A DNA stretch of 64,000 nt, taken from the NCBI RefSeq assembly GCF_904846715.1, contig NZ_CAJHBU010000018.1:1-64000 (forward strand). The letters are read 5' to 3'. Source of the DNA: Psychrobacter vallis (GTDB taxonomy: Bacteria > Pseudomonadota > Gammaproteobacteria > Pseudomonadales > Moraxellaceae). The notes below the pieces were generated by a model that was not told where the DNA came from, did not search any database, and saw nothing but the letters and a program-made list of their open reading frames with translations. A program made the position numbers and the translations under genes. Shown here one piece after another: positions 48,112 through 56,649 of this stretch (positions are counted from its first letter, which is position 1; every line of letters starts with the position of its first letter).

Positions 48112-48621
48112 ATGTCTCAATCGATTTTTAAGCAGTTAGCGAATCGCTATCAACCTATTAATAGTACAAAGCCGCAATCACGCTTTCTTACAGCTGGTGA
48201 GGTAGCATTCGCACGGTCAGTGTTTGGTGACAGTATCCGTCTTGATGAGGCTCAATTAAAAACAGCGTGGTGGGTGCTCAAAAACTACGCGGTTAGTCCC
48301 AATGGCAATATTTATTTCCATCCAGCAGATTGGCTCACGGATTTTAGCCACGCGTCACTGAGCAAACAAAGCTGGCTGATACATGAGTTAACGCACGTAT
48401 GGCAGTTGCAGCAAGGTTTGAAAGTGGTGCGCGGCGCACTTATTGATCGCCGTTATGATTACGTGTTAGAGACAGGAAAATCATTTTTTAAGTACGGTAT
48501 TGAGCAGCAAGCGCGTATGGTACAAGATTATTTTATCCGTCGTCAGCGTGGACAAGACTGTCAGGATTTAGAAGCTTGTATTCCTTTTTCAATCACACAG
48601 CCTATCGACAACACAAAGTAA
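48112..48621 (+). CDS. small HExxH putative metallopeptidase-like protein
   Basis: 169 residues. The zinc signature His91-Glu92-x-x-His95 is within IHELTHVWQLQQG, resembling the DUF4157-like/Vgr-related group of short HExxH proteins found near Rhs/VgrG genes in other genomes. FGDSIRLDEAQLKTAW and NGNIYFHPADW precede it. A third ligand is not obvious (perhaps Glu or Asp around 110-135). No signal peptide. No Rhs, VgrG or type VI gene is near here. Followed by a lipoprotein gene after 57 bases. Whether it is an active protease is unknown. Confidence 0.7.
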   Translation: MSQSIFKQLANRYQPINSTKPQSRFLTAGEVAFARSVFGDSIRLDEAQLKTAWWVLKNYAVSPNGNIYFHPADWLTDFSHASLSKQSWLIHELTHVWQLQQGLKVVRGALIDRRYDYVLETGKSFFKYGIEQQARMVQDYFIRRQRGQDCQDLEACIPFSITQPIDNTK

Positions 48622-48678
48622 TAAATTAGCGATAATTTTAGCTTTTTATGTTTTGTCTTAACAAGGATATGTACTCTC

Positions 48679-49575
48679 ATGTTTAAATTTTTGCCAGCAA
48701 ATTCTGCTATTGACGCAAGCTATAAAGCGGATACAGATATGGCTCATAATAGCTTTCTACGCCAATCACCCACCTTGCTTGCCGCCACAATCATGGGCGT
48801 ACTATTTTTAACAGGCTGTCAGCAGCAATCAGAAACACAGCCTGCGACAGAGGACAGTCAAACCCTTGAGCAAACAGATTCTGAAGACAGCAAACCGATG
48901 CCACAAAGTGATTCGGCGGCGGCTCTTATAAAGCAGCTTGAACCTATTTATGTCGTGCAAATGCAAGGACTACAACGCCGTTTGCAAGCAGAGTATGAAT
49001 CCTTGCAAGCTGCTGACGCTTCAGAAAGTGAAGACTCCTTATTATTAAACTATGCCGCTGCTACTGACACAAGTAGTGAGACTACGCCTGAACCTAATAC
49101 TGATACAGAAGGTGATATTGAGGCTGATATCAATACCAGTACGGAAGTCGGCGAGCGTGATTTAACCGTATTAAAGCGCATTAGCCTTGATCCGCGTAAA
49201 CCGATTATCCTAACGGAAGATCAAATGATTGACCGCTATCAGCAAGCCATGGATGCGCTCTATCAGCCAGTGACGACACCCCTTAGTGCAGAAGATATTG
49301 ATACGTTGATTAATATCGCGACTTTAGTGCCGGAGTTGTTTGAACATGCAGAGATTGCTGGACGCGTAAGTGCAAAAAGCCCTGCGCTGGCACGACTGAT
49401 TATTCAACATCAAGTCTGGGAGCAAATACAAGCTCAGCAAGTGAGTGACATGCAACAGATGAAACTGAATCAGCAAAAAGAATTTGAAACGCTTATGAGC
49501 AAATTTAACGAAACCATCGAAGGTTATGATGAGCAAATTGCCAAGTATGAGCAGACGTTAAGAGAGTTTCAATAG
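48679..49575 (+). CDS. putative lipoprotein with coiled-coil C-terminus, unknown
   Basis: 298 residues. A lipobox LTGC appears at Cys47; if translation starts at the in-frame ATG at 48739 (MAHNSFLRQS) the signal peptide has a normal 26 residues, so that start may be the true one, although AAGGA precedes the first ATG. The mature protein has a Glu/Asp/Thr-rich disordered stretch (50-165) and a helical C-terminus (about 190-298), ending in a coiled coil (LNQQKEFETLMSKFNETIEG, 20 residues, then YDEQIAKYEQTLREF). Family not recognised. Ends at a terminator shared with gltA. Confidence 0.75.
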   Translation: MFKFLPANSAIDASYKADTDMAHNSFLRQSPTLLAATIMGVLFLTGCQQQSETQPATEDSQTLEQTDSEDSKPMPQSDSAAALIKQLEPIYVVQMQGLQRRLQAEYESLQAADASESEDSLLLNYAAATDTSSETTPEPNTDTEGDIEADINTSTEVGERDLTVLKRISLDPRKPIILTEDQMIDRYQQAMDALYQPVTTPLSAEDIDTLINIATLVPELFEHAEIAGRVSAKSPALARLIIQHQVWEQIQAQQVSDMQQMKLNQQKEFETLMSKFNETIEGYDEQIAKYEQTLREFQ

Positions 49576-49578
49576 CGA

Positions 49579-49609
49579 ATAAAAATCCCGCACGATGGCG
49601 GGATTTTTG
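49579..49609. terminator. bidirectional terminator between lipoprotein gene and gltA
   Basis: Perfect eleven-pair stem aaaaatcccgc (49581-49591) with gcgggattttt (49598-49608), loop acgatg, T-runs on both strands. Confidence 0.92.
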
Positions 49610-49647
49610 TTGCGCGGCTAATATGTTTACTTGTTTACCACATTTGC

Positions 49648-50928
49648 TTATTTGCGGTCTTCAGCTTTGACAAAATCACGACGCGTTTCACCAGTGTATA
49701 ACTGACGTGGGCGACCGATCTTAAACGGTGCACTGTGCATCTCTAACCAATGGCTGATCCAACCAGAAGTACGAGCCAGTGAGAAGATAACGGTAAACAT
49801 TGACGTTGGGATACCAATGGCTTTTAGGATGATACCAGAGTAAAAATCAACGTTTGGATACAGATTACGCTCGATGAAGAACGGATCTTCTAAGGCGATT
49901 TTTTCTAGTGCCATAGCAAGCTCAAGCTTAGGATCGTCGATACCAAGTGCTTCTAACACCTCGTCACAAGTCTCTTTCATTACTTGTGCACGTGGGTCAA
50001 AGTTTTTATAAACACGGTGACCAAAGCCCATTAACTTCACTTCACGGCTTTTTACTTTTTCCATGAATTCAGGCACATTTTCAACTGAGCCGATTTCATC
50101 TAACATCTCAAGAACCGCTTCGTTCGCGCCACCATGTGATGGGCCCCAAAGGGCTGCGATACCAGCAGCGATACACGCATAAGGGTTTGCGCCAGTAGAA
50201 CCAGCCAGACGTACAGTTGACGTAGATGCGTTTTGCTCGTGATCGGCATGCAAGGTAAAGATTTTGTCCATTGCACGAGTGATGACGTCATTGGTTTTAT
50301 AGTCAACATCAGCCGGCGTTGCAAACATCATGTACAAGAAGTTTTCAGCATAGTTAAAGTCATTGCGTGGATACATGAACGGTTCGCCACGCGAGTATTT
50401 ATAACTCATTGCAGCAAGCGTTGGCATTTTAGCAATCAGACGAATAGCTGTGATTTCACGATGTTCTTCATTGCTCACATCTAAGTGCTCATGATAGAAC
50501 GCTGACAAGGCACCAACGACACCAACCATAATTGCCATTGGATGCGCGTCACGGCGGAAACCTTCAAAGAATTTGCGTAATTGGTCATGTACGCCTGTGT
50601 GCTTACGGATTTTTTCAAAGAAATCTGCTTTTTGCTCGCTGTTAGGTAGGTCGCCATGAATCAGCGCATAAGCAACTTCTAGATATTCTGCATTGTTTGC
50701 TAACTGGTCGATAGGGTAGCCGCGATGCAATAGCTCGCCTTTACCGCCATCAATGAAGGTAATTTTTGATTCGACAGGCGCTGTTGCCATAAAACCTGGA
50801 TCATAAGTCCAGTAGCCAGCTTGTTGGAAAGCAGCAACCTCGATTACTGACGGCCCTAAAGTGCCTTCAGTAATAGGAAGTTGGTAATCCTTACCATCTA
50901 CGGTCAATGTGGCTTGATTGTCAGCCAT
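49648..50928 (-). CDS. gltA: citrate synthase (type II)
   Basis: 426 residues, usual for the NADH-regulated hexameric type II enzyme. It condenses acetyl-CoA and oxaloacetate. Signatures: [20 protein letters not shown] (20 residues), [20 protein letters not shown] (20 residues), [17 protein letters not shown] with a catalytic His, [15 protein letters not shown] with a second His, and the Asp in the [13 protein letters not shown] region. Faces the sdh-suc cluster from the opposite strand, as in Acinetobacter/Pseudomonas relatives. Confidence 0.97.
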   Translation of the reverse strand: MADNQATLTVDGKDYQLPITEGTLGPSVIEVAAFQQAGYWTYDPGFMATAPVESKITFIDGGKGELLHRGYPIDQLANNAEYLEVAYALIHGDLPNSEQKADFFEKIRKHTGVHDQLRKFFEGFRRDAHPMAIMVGVVGALSAFYHEHLDVSNEEHREITAIRLIAKMPTLAAMSYKYSRGEPFMYPRNDFNYAENFLYMMFATPADVDYKTNDVITRAMDKIFTLHADHEQNASTSTVRLAGSTGANPYACIAAGIAALWGPSHGGANEAVLEMLDEIGSVENVPEFMEKVKSREVKLMGFGHRVYKNFDPRAQVMKETCDEVLEALGIDDPKLELAMALEKIALEDPFFIERNLYPNVDFYSGIILKAIGIPTSMFTVIFSLARTSGWISHWLEMHSAPFKIGRPRQLYTGETRRDFVKAEDRK

Positions 50929-51948
50929 AATTTAATCTCCATTGTTTTAGCTTGTTAGAATAAAATTGCTACAGACGCATACCCTCGCGTCATGGTTAGT
51001 CAAATGGATTAAATGAATTTAACTCATTTGATACGCAGGGTATCTTAGCAGCAATTCTTTATGATTTGAAAAGACTTTTATCAACCAAGCCGCCAATTGG
51101 CACGTCTTAGTTGTGTTTATTCACTGTAATTTTTGTATCAAAATATGTCAGATTGGTTATTTTGCTTAAAAATCTACTTTTTTTGAGAATATAGAGAAGG
51201 CTAATATCAACAGGATTTTCAGATGATTTTTATAGAATAATGAAATAGGTTTTATCAATATTTGCACTAAAAACAGATAGAGTGTGCGTAACGGACTGAT
51301 AGAAAGACACCCAAATCCTGATATAGGTGGGCGGTTGAGAAACATGAGCATGACTTGGCACTGTTTATTTGTTAATCAAATGTTCCTCTTTTATTACTTA
51401 GGGGATAAATTTGTAATTATCGCCCAGTCATTTTATAATTAGAGGAACGTAACTGACATTATTAGCTTTGTGCGAATTGATAAGTGATCATGATATAGTA
51501 TCATCTGGAGCCTTATCTACTGATACATGGTTACGACTCATCAGTGTCTTGATAGACAAGAACTGCAATATATGGTTCGACTGTTCTTGTTAACTGTTCT
51601 ATTTTTAAGTATTTACCATAAGGTCTGTCTCAATAATAAATAGCCGTATAGCGTTATTTATTATTGAGACAGACCAGTAAAAATAGACTAGTTAATCGAT
51701 CTTACGTATGTTTATTTTCTATGTTGTATAATAGATGGGTCGCTCTATAGACCAGATGGTTTGACGAGCAATCTTAAACAGTTTATCAATACCTTGTACC
51801 ATATGATCGTCTCTTCTTATTTAGCGCAAACTAAACGAAGTCAGCTAGCTCTTCCTTACTTTATTCGTCTCGTGTGTTGCTCAACGCCTAATCGACACAG
51901 TTTATGTCAAGCGTTGATAGCAGATACAGGAGTATAACCGCAAAAAGG
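50929..51948. other. gltA-sdhC intergenic region (about 1 kb)
   Basis: AT-rich divergent region holding the promoters of gltA and of the sdh-suc cluster. The one striking structure is a 21-pair perfect inverted repeat at 51622-51675. A weak palindrome ggtc...gacc lies near 51738-51753. The short minus-strand frame at 51166-51351 has no ribosome binding site and is probably spurious. Confidence 0.5.
51622..51675. repeat. perfect 21-bp inverted repeat (IS-end-like or MITE)
   Basis: ggtctgtctcaataataaat (51622-51641) continues to 51642 and pairs perfectly with 51655-51675, ending gagacagacc; loop gccgtatagcgt. An outer inverted repeat ctattttta (51599-51607) with taaaaatag (51678-51686) extends it. 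The terminal GGTCTGTCTC looks like an insertion-sequence end, so this may be a minimal relic with both ends joined. No transposase. Confidence 0.7.
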
Positions 51949-52335
51949 ATGCCCGCTGTGAAAAGCAACCGACCTATAGATCTGCCTTTAAGCCAAGTGA
52001 TTAGCGTTAATCGCTCACCGATTGCGATAGCCTCAATTTTGCATCGTATCTCTGGCATTATTTTATTTTTATTGATTCCTGTCATGTTGTGGTTACTACA
52101 GAACTCTTTGGCGTCGCCTGAGAGTTTTGCCACCGTATTTGACAACGTACTCGTGCGCTTTTTGGCATGGATTTTTGTTGCAGCGATTGCCTATCACTTT
52201 GTGATGGGTATCAAGCACTTATTTGCTGATATGGGCATGAACGAAGAGCTAAAATCTGGCCGAACTGCTTCTATGGTCAGTTTTGTGATTGCAGCGATTC
52301 TAATTGTCGCGTCATTTGTATGGGTGATGTTCTAA
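51949..52335 (+). CDS. sdhC: succinate dehydrogenase cytochrome b556 subunit
   Basis: 128 residues from ATG 51949 (MPAVKSNRPIDL), the start used by relatives as I recall; AGGAG at 51928-51932 is 16 bases away, while a GTG at 51958 has AAGG nine bases before it, so the start could be either. Three membrane segments. SdhC signatures: NRSPIAIASILHRISGIILF (20 residues) and the haem-ligand region YHFVMGIKHLFADMG. Anchors complex II and binds quinone. Its TAA overlaps the sdhD ATG (TAATG). Confidence 0.93.
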   Translation: MPAVKSNRPIDLPLSQVISVNRSPIAIASILHRISGIILFLLIPVMLWLLQNSLASPESFATVFDNVLVRFLAWIFVAAIAYHFVMGIKHLFADMGMNEELKSGRTASMVSFVIAAILIVASFVWVMF

Positions 52336-52742
52336 TGATCAAAAATAATTCAGGAATCAAAAGTGCGACTGGTCTAACAGGCTCAGGTTCACGCGATTGG
52401 ATTGTCCAGCGCATCAGTGCTGTCGTTTTAGCTGTTTATAGTGTGGTGTTACTGGGATTCTTTTTGATTCATGGTGATGTTACTTATCTTGAATGGTCAT
52501 CTTTTATGACCAGTTTGCCGATGCGCTTATTTAGCTTAGTGGCTGTACTGGCATTAGCTGGTCATGCTTGGGTTGGCATGTGGACGGTATTTACCGATTA
52601 TATTACGTCTGGCAAGATGGGTGAAAGTGCGCCAAAATTGCGTTTGGTATTACAGACTTTAATGATTATCGCCATCTTGGTGTTTCTATTTTGGGGCATC
52701 ATGATTTTTTGGGGTACAGGTTTCGCTGTGGTTGCTGTTTAA
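52335..52742 (+). CDS. sdhD: succinate dehydrogenase membrane anchor subunit
   Basis: 135 residues from ATG 52335, overlapping sdhC by one base. Three membrane segments. SdhD features: GSGSRDWIVQRISAVVLAVY (20 residues), HAWVGMWTVFTDYI with haem/quinone-site residues. Second anchor of complex II. The upstream ATG at 52320 lies inside sdhC and is not needed. An unusual 309-base gap follows before sdhA. Confidence 0.93.
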   Translation: MIKNNSGIKSATGLTGSGSRDWIVQRISAVVLAVYSVVLLGFFLIHGDVTYLEWSSFMTSLPMRLFSLVAVLALAGHAWVGMWTVFTDYITSGKMGESAPKLRLVLQTLMIIAILVFLFWGIMIFWGTGFAVVAV

Positions 52743-53051
52743 CAGTCTGGCAACCCTAATCGTAATACCTTTATCTTTTTAATGACCGACTGTTAAGTCA
52801 GCTTTATTTATGGCTTGTGCCTTTAAATGCAGTTGGTCAGCAGTCATATAAGATTCATCCGATGATGCTCATTGAATGTCAGAGTGAACACAACATCATG
52901 GTGAATATGCAAATTTTAGTAAGTGGTTGCAGATTGTCTCAATAATGACAGTCGAGATGCTTGGGTGATTGTCAATATATGGCGTCACACGAGCAGGATG
53001 ATTGATTCAGGCAATTCTTGTATTTACTTCACAGGCATTAGGAAAACCGTA
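52743..53051. other. sdhD-sdhA gap
   Basis: 309 bases between genes that are usually contiguous. An in-frame extension of sdhA runs back to 52923 but has no family similarity. No repeat copy or terminator with a T-run was found; a weak inverted repeat (aacagtc near 52741 with gactgtta near 52789) is present. Possibly a promoter or processing site. Confidence 0.35.
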
Positions 53052-54902
53052 ATGGCAACAAGACAAGATAATACCATTAGCAATATTAAAACCCTCAACT
53101 ACGATGCAGTCATCGTTGGTGGCGGCGGGTCAGGTATGCGTGCTTCATTGCATTTAGCGGAAGCGGGCATGAAAGTTGCAGTTCTGACCAAGGTATTCCC
53201 AACACGTTCGCATACGGTTGCCGCTCAGGGTGGTATCGGTGCAAGTTTGGGTAACATGAGTAATGACAACTGGCATTTCCACTTTTATGACACCGTTAAA
53301 GGGTCAGATTGGTTAGGCGACCAAGACGCCATCGAATATATGTGCCGTGAAGCGCCAAAAGTGGTCTATGAGCTTGAGCACATGGGCATGCCGTTTGACC
53401 GCAATGAAGATGGTACGATTTATCAGCGTCCATTTGGTGGTCATACCTCAAACTATGGCGAAAAAGCCGTACAACGTGCTTGTGCTGCTGCTGACCGTAC
53501 AGGTCACGCATTGCTACACACGCTATATCAGAAAAACTTGGAGCAAGGCACTGAGTTCTTTATCGAGTGGATCGCGCTTGATTTGATTAAAGACGAAGCT
53601 GGTAACATCAACGGTGTTATCGCACTTGAGCAAGAGACTGGTACCGTTGCAGTATTCCAATCACCGATTACTGTTTTAGCGACTGGTGGTGCGGGTCGTA
53701 TCTTTGCAGCTTCCACCAATGCTTATATCAATACTGGTGACGGTATTGGCATGGCGGTTCGTGCTGGCATTCCATTGCAAGACATGGAATTTTGGCAGTT
53801 CCATCCAACAGGTGTACATGGTGCAGGCGTACTATTGACCGAAGGTTGCCGTGGTGAAGGCGCTATCTTACGTAACAAAGATGGCGAAGCATTCATGGAG
53901 CGTTATGCGCCAACCGTTAAAGACTTGGCACCACGTGATCTAGTGTCACGTTCTATGGACCAAGAAATTAAAGAAGGCCGTGGTTGTGGCCCCAACGCTG
54001 ATCATATCGTCATGGATATGACGCATTTGGGTGTAGAGACCATCATGAAGCGTCTACCGTCAGTATTTGAGATCGGTAAAAATTTCGCTAACGTTGATAT
54101 CACCAAAGAGCCTATCCCAGTTATCCCAACCATTCACTACATGATGGGCGGTATTCCGACGACGATTCATGGTCAAGTAATCAAGCCTGACCTAGAAGCT
54201 GGTACGGATGAAGATGGTCTATATGCTAAAGGCAATGTTGTTAAAGGTCTTTATGCAATCGGTGAGTGTGCTTGCGTGAGTGTCCATGGTGCCAACCGTC
54301 TAGGTACCAACTCACTACTTGATCTATTAGTATTTGGTCGTGCAGCGGGTAAGCATATCGTTGACGAATTCCATCATGCTGATCACAACTATAAGCCGCT
54401 TGATCCTCGCGTACTTGATTTCACGGTTCGTCGTCTAGACAAACTGCAACAGTCAACTGAAGGCTATAACGCGCAAGATGTTGCGGATGAGATCCGTGCC
54501 ACTATGCAGACACATGCGAGCGTATTCCGTACGCAAGCAATGATGGACGAAGGCGTTGCGAAGATTTTAGCGCTAGGCGATAAGATCGAGAAAATCCATT
54601 TGGGTGATAAATCACAAGTGTTTAATACAGCACGTATTGAAGCGTTCGAAGTTGCTAATTTATATGAAGTAGCCAAAGCGACAATGATATCAGCTGCTAT
54701 GCGTCACGAAAGTCGCGGCGCGCACAGTGTGTCAGATTATGATCGTCCAGAAGATGATGACTATGCGCCAAACGGCCGTAATGATCATGATTGGATGAAA
54801 CATACCTTATGGTATTCTGAAGGCAACCGCATCATTTATAAGCCTGTTCGCAAAGTGCCATTAACCGTTGATTATATTGAACCAAAAGTTCGTGTTTATT
54901 AA
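53052..54902 (+). CDS. sdhA: succinate dehydrogenase flavoprotein subunit
   Basis: 616 residues from ATG 53052, with AGGA eight bases before it. FAD-binding VVGGGGSG-type motif (AVIVGGGGSGMRASLHLAEA, 20 residues), the covalent FAD histidine in TRSHTVAAQGGIGASLGN, FHPTGVHGAG, and GLYAIGECACVSVHGANRLG (20 residues) with the catalytic-region residues. It oxidises succinate to fumarate in the TCA cycle. C-terminal RHESRGAHSVSDYDRPEDDD is typical. Complete. Confidence 0.97.
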   Translation: MATRQDNTISNIKTLNYDAVIVGGGGSGMRASLHLAEAGMKVAVLTKVFPTRSHTVAAQGGIGASLGNMSNDNWHFHFYDTVKGSDWLGDQDAIEYMCREAPKVVYELEHMGMPFDRNEDGTIYQRPFGGHTSNYGEKAVQRACAAADRTGHALLHTLYQKNLEQGTEFFIEWIALDLIKDEAGNINGVIALEQETGTVAVFQSPITVLATGGAGRIFAASTNAYINTGDGIGMAVRAGIPLQDMEFWQFHPTGVHGAGVLLTEGCRGEGAILRNKDGEAFMERYAPTVKDLAPRDLVSRSMDQEIKEGRGCGPNADHIVMDMTHLGVETIMKRLPSVFEIGKNFANVDITKEPIPVIPTIHYMMGGIPTTIHGQVIKPDLEAGTDEDGLYAKGNVVKGLYAIGECACVSVHGANRLGTNSLLDLLVFGRAAGKHIVDEFHHADHNYKPLDPRVLDFTVRRLDKLQQSTEGYNAQDVADEIRATMQTHASVFRTQAMMDEGVAKILALGDKIEKIHLGDKSQVFNTARIEAFEVANLYEVAKATMISAAMRHESRGAHSVSDYDRPEDDDYAPNGRNDHDWMKHTLWYSEGNRIIYKPVRKVPLTVDYIEPKVRVY

Positions 54903-55114
54903 TCTTCTGTTAGGCAGCTGATATATAACAGCAGTATTAATGTTTTATCCTTTATTAATTTCTTAAAAAGGTGACCGCCAGCTACATGCACATAGCAGCG
55001 CTATGGCACTATGAATCAGCCTTTGATATTGCTTATCATCACTGATTCATAGTGAGCGCAAATATGTTGCAATCTTTGTATGCCCGCCATCACCTACGTG
55101 TGGAGTTTAGCATT

Positions 55115-55825
55115 ATGAGCCGAGGTACTCGCACCATCGAAATCTATCGCTACGATCCTGATCTGGACGCAGCGCCACGCATGCAAACGTATACGATTGA
55201 GCTACTTGATTCAGACCGTATGTTGCTTGACGTGTTATTACGCCTAAAAAAGGAAGATGAAACACTTACCTTCCGTCGCTCTTGCCGTGAGGGCATCTGT
55301 GGCTCTGATGGTATGAACATCAATGGCAAAAATGGTCTGGCGTGTCTAATCAACATGAATACTTTGCCAGAAAAAGTCACCGTTCGTCCATTACCGGGTT
55401 TGCCAGTGGTTCGTGATTTGGTTGTCGATATGAACCAATTTTATGAACAGTATGAAAAAGTACACCCGTACTTGATCAATGATCAACCAGCACCGCCAAC
55501 AGAGCGTTTGCAATCTCCTGAGCAGCGTGACAAGTTAAATGGTCTGTACGAATGTATTCTATGTGCGTGCTGTTCAACCAGCTGCCCATCGTTTTGGTGG
55601 AACCCTGATAAGTTCTTAGGGCCATCAGCACTATTACATGCCTATCGCTTCGTTGCTGATAGCCGTGATGGTGACACGCAAGCTCGTTTGGCTCGTTTAG
55701 ATGATCCGTTTAGTCTATTCCGTTGCCGCGGTATCATGAACTGTGTATCAGTTTGTCCAAAAGGCTTGAATCCAACCAAAGCAATTGGTCATTTGCGCAG
55801 TATGTTACTGGATCAAGCAGGTTAG
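55115..55825 (+). CDS. sdhB: succinate dehydrogenase iron-sulfur subunit
   Basis: 236 residues from ATG 55115 (MSRGTRTIEIYRYDP), with GGAG nine bases upstream; a GTG at 55052 would add 21 unrelated residues. The [2Fe-2S] site CREGICGSDGMNINGKNGLAC is read in pieces (CREGICGSDGMN, then GLAC). The [4Fe-4S] and [3Fe-4S] sites are CILCACCSTSCPSFWWN and CRGIMNCVSVCPKGLNP. Passes electrons from SdhA to quinone. A strong terminator follows, so sucA has its own promoter. Confidence 0.97.
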   Translation: MSRGTRTIEIYRYDPDLDAAPRMQTYTIELLDSDRMLLDVLLRLKKEDETLTFRRSCREGICGSDGMNINGKNGLACLINMNTLPEKVTVRPLPGLPVVRDLVVDMNQFYEQYEKVHPYLINDQPAPPTERLQSPEQRDKLNGLYECILCACCSTSCPSFWWNPDKFLGPSALLHAYRFVADSRDGDTQARLARLDDPFSLFRCRGIMNCVSVCPKGLNPTKAIGHLRSMLLDQAG

Positions 55826-55865
55826 TGGTCTATAGTTGCGTTTTTTAAAATGAACTGGCCATAGT

Positions 55866-55900
55866 AAAAAAACACCACCTAATCAGGTGGTGTTTTTTTT
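55866..55900 (+). terminator. Rho-independent terminator of sdhCDAB
   Basis: Fifteen-pair stem ending in caccacct (to 55880) with aggtggtg (from 55885), loop aatc, A-run and T-run. Confidence 0.93.
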
Positions 55901-55904
55901 TGAT

Positions 55905-56649
55905 AAAATTCTGAGACTATTTTTCAGCTTGAGACAGGATGGACGTAATATAAATAATCAAATGTGCATCTGTACTAACGATACGTTGGTCATATGTAAG
56001 AATGCATGATATATAAACAATCAATCTATATAATTGGTCTAGAAAAATGCATTCATTAAGAGATATTGAACACGTTAAATGTTAGAATATAGCACAGTTG
56101 TATACGTCGAATATTTTGATTGGCCAATATCAGTTATTGATGCTCAGATTTGATTACAACCATGTGTCATAGCAGCCTATAAACGATGACAATACGCTTA
56201 ATGATTGTAGTTATTCATTACGTAAATACCTAGTATTGAACAAACAAACTATGTCATAAAAAGTAGGCATGCTATGCTATATAGCAATGTATGCTTGACC
56301 AAAAGTGAATCGTATTTTAGAAATAACAAAACATTCATGGTCAATTTTTCATGAACGAATTGGTTATGATTAATAGCAGTATATATAAATTAATTTTGTG
56401 AAACGAGTCAGATCAGAAAACTGAACGTTCACAAATAAGTATTTTTTGATAAAAGTATTGCAATGACACTTACTGCTACTATTTAGCATCAATCGTTGTG
56501 ATAAGTAAGATACTCATTTGCTCATAACGGTAGTGAGTTTTGCTAAGTAGTTAATGGTATAGAACGAAGTGTCAAAATGGTCAACATACAACACATTTCA
56601 CAATAATAAGCACAATTCCATTCATTTATCTATCAAATAGACGATTATT
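55905..56649. other. sdhB-sucA intergenic region
   Basis: 745 bases of AT-rich DNA with no supported ORF or repeat. It separates the sdh terminator from sucA and must hold the sucA promoter. No good ribosome binding site precedes the sucA ATG (atagacgattatt). Nothing else distinct is seen. Confidence 0.45.

Noticed and set aside
51166-51351. 61-residue minus-strand frame in the gltA-sdhC gap
   Set aside because: No ribosome binding site; hydrophobic AT-driven composition.
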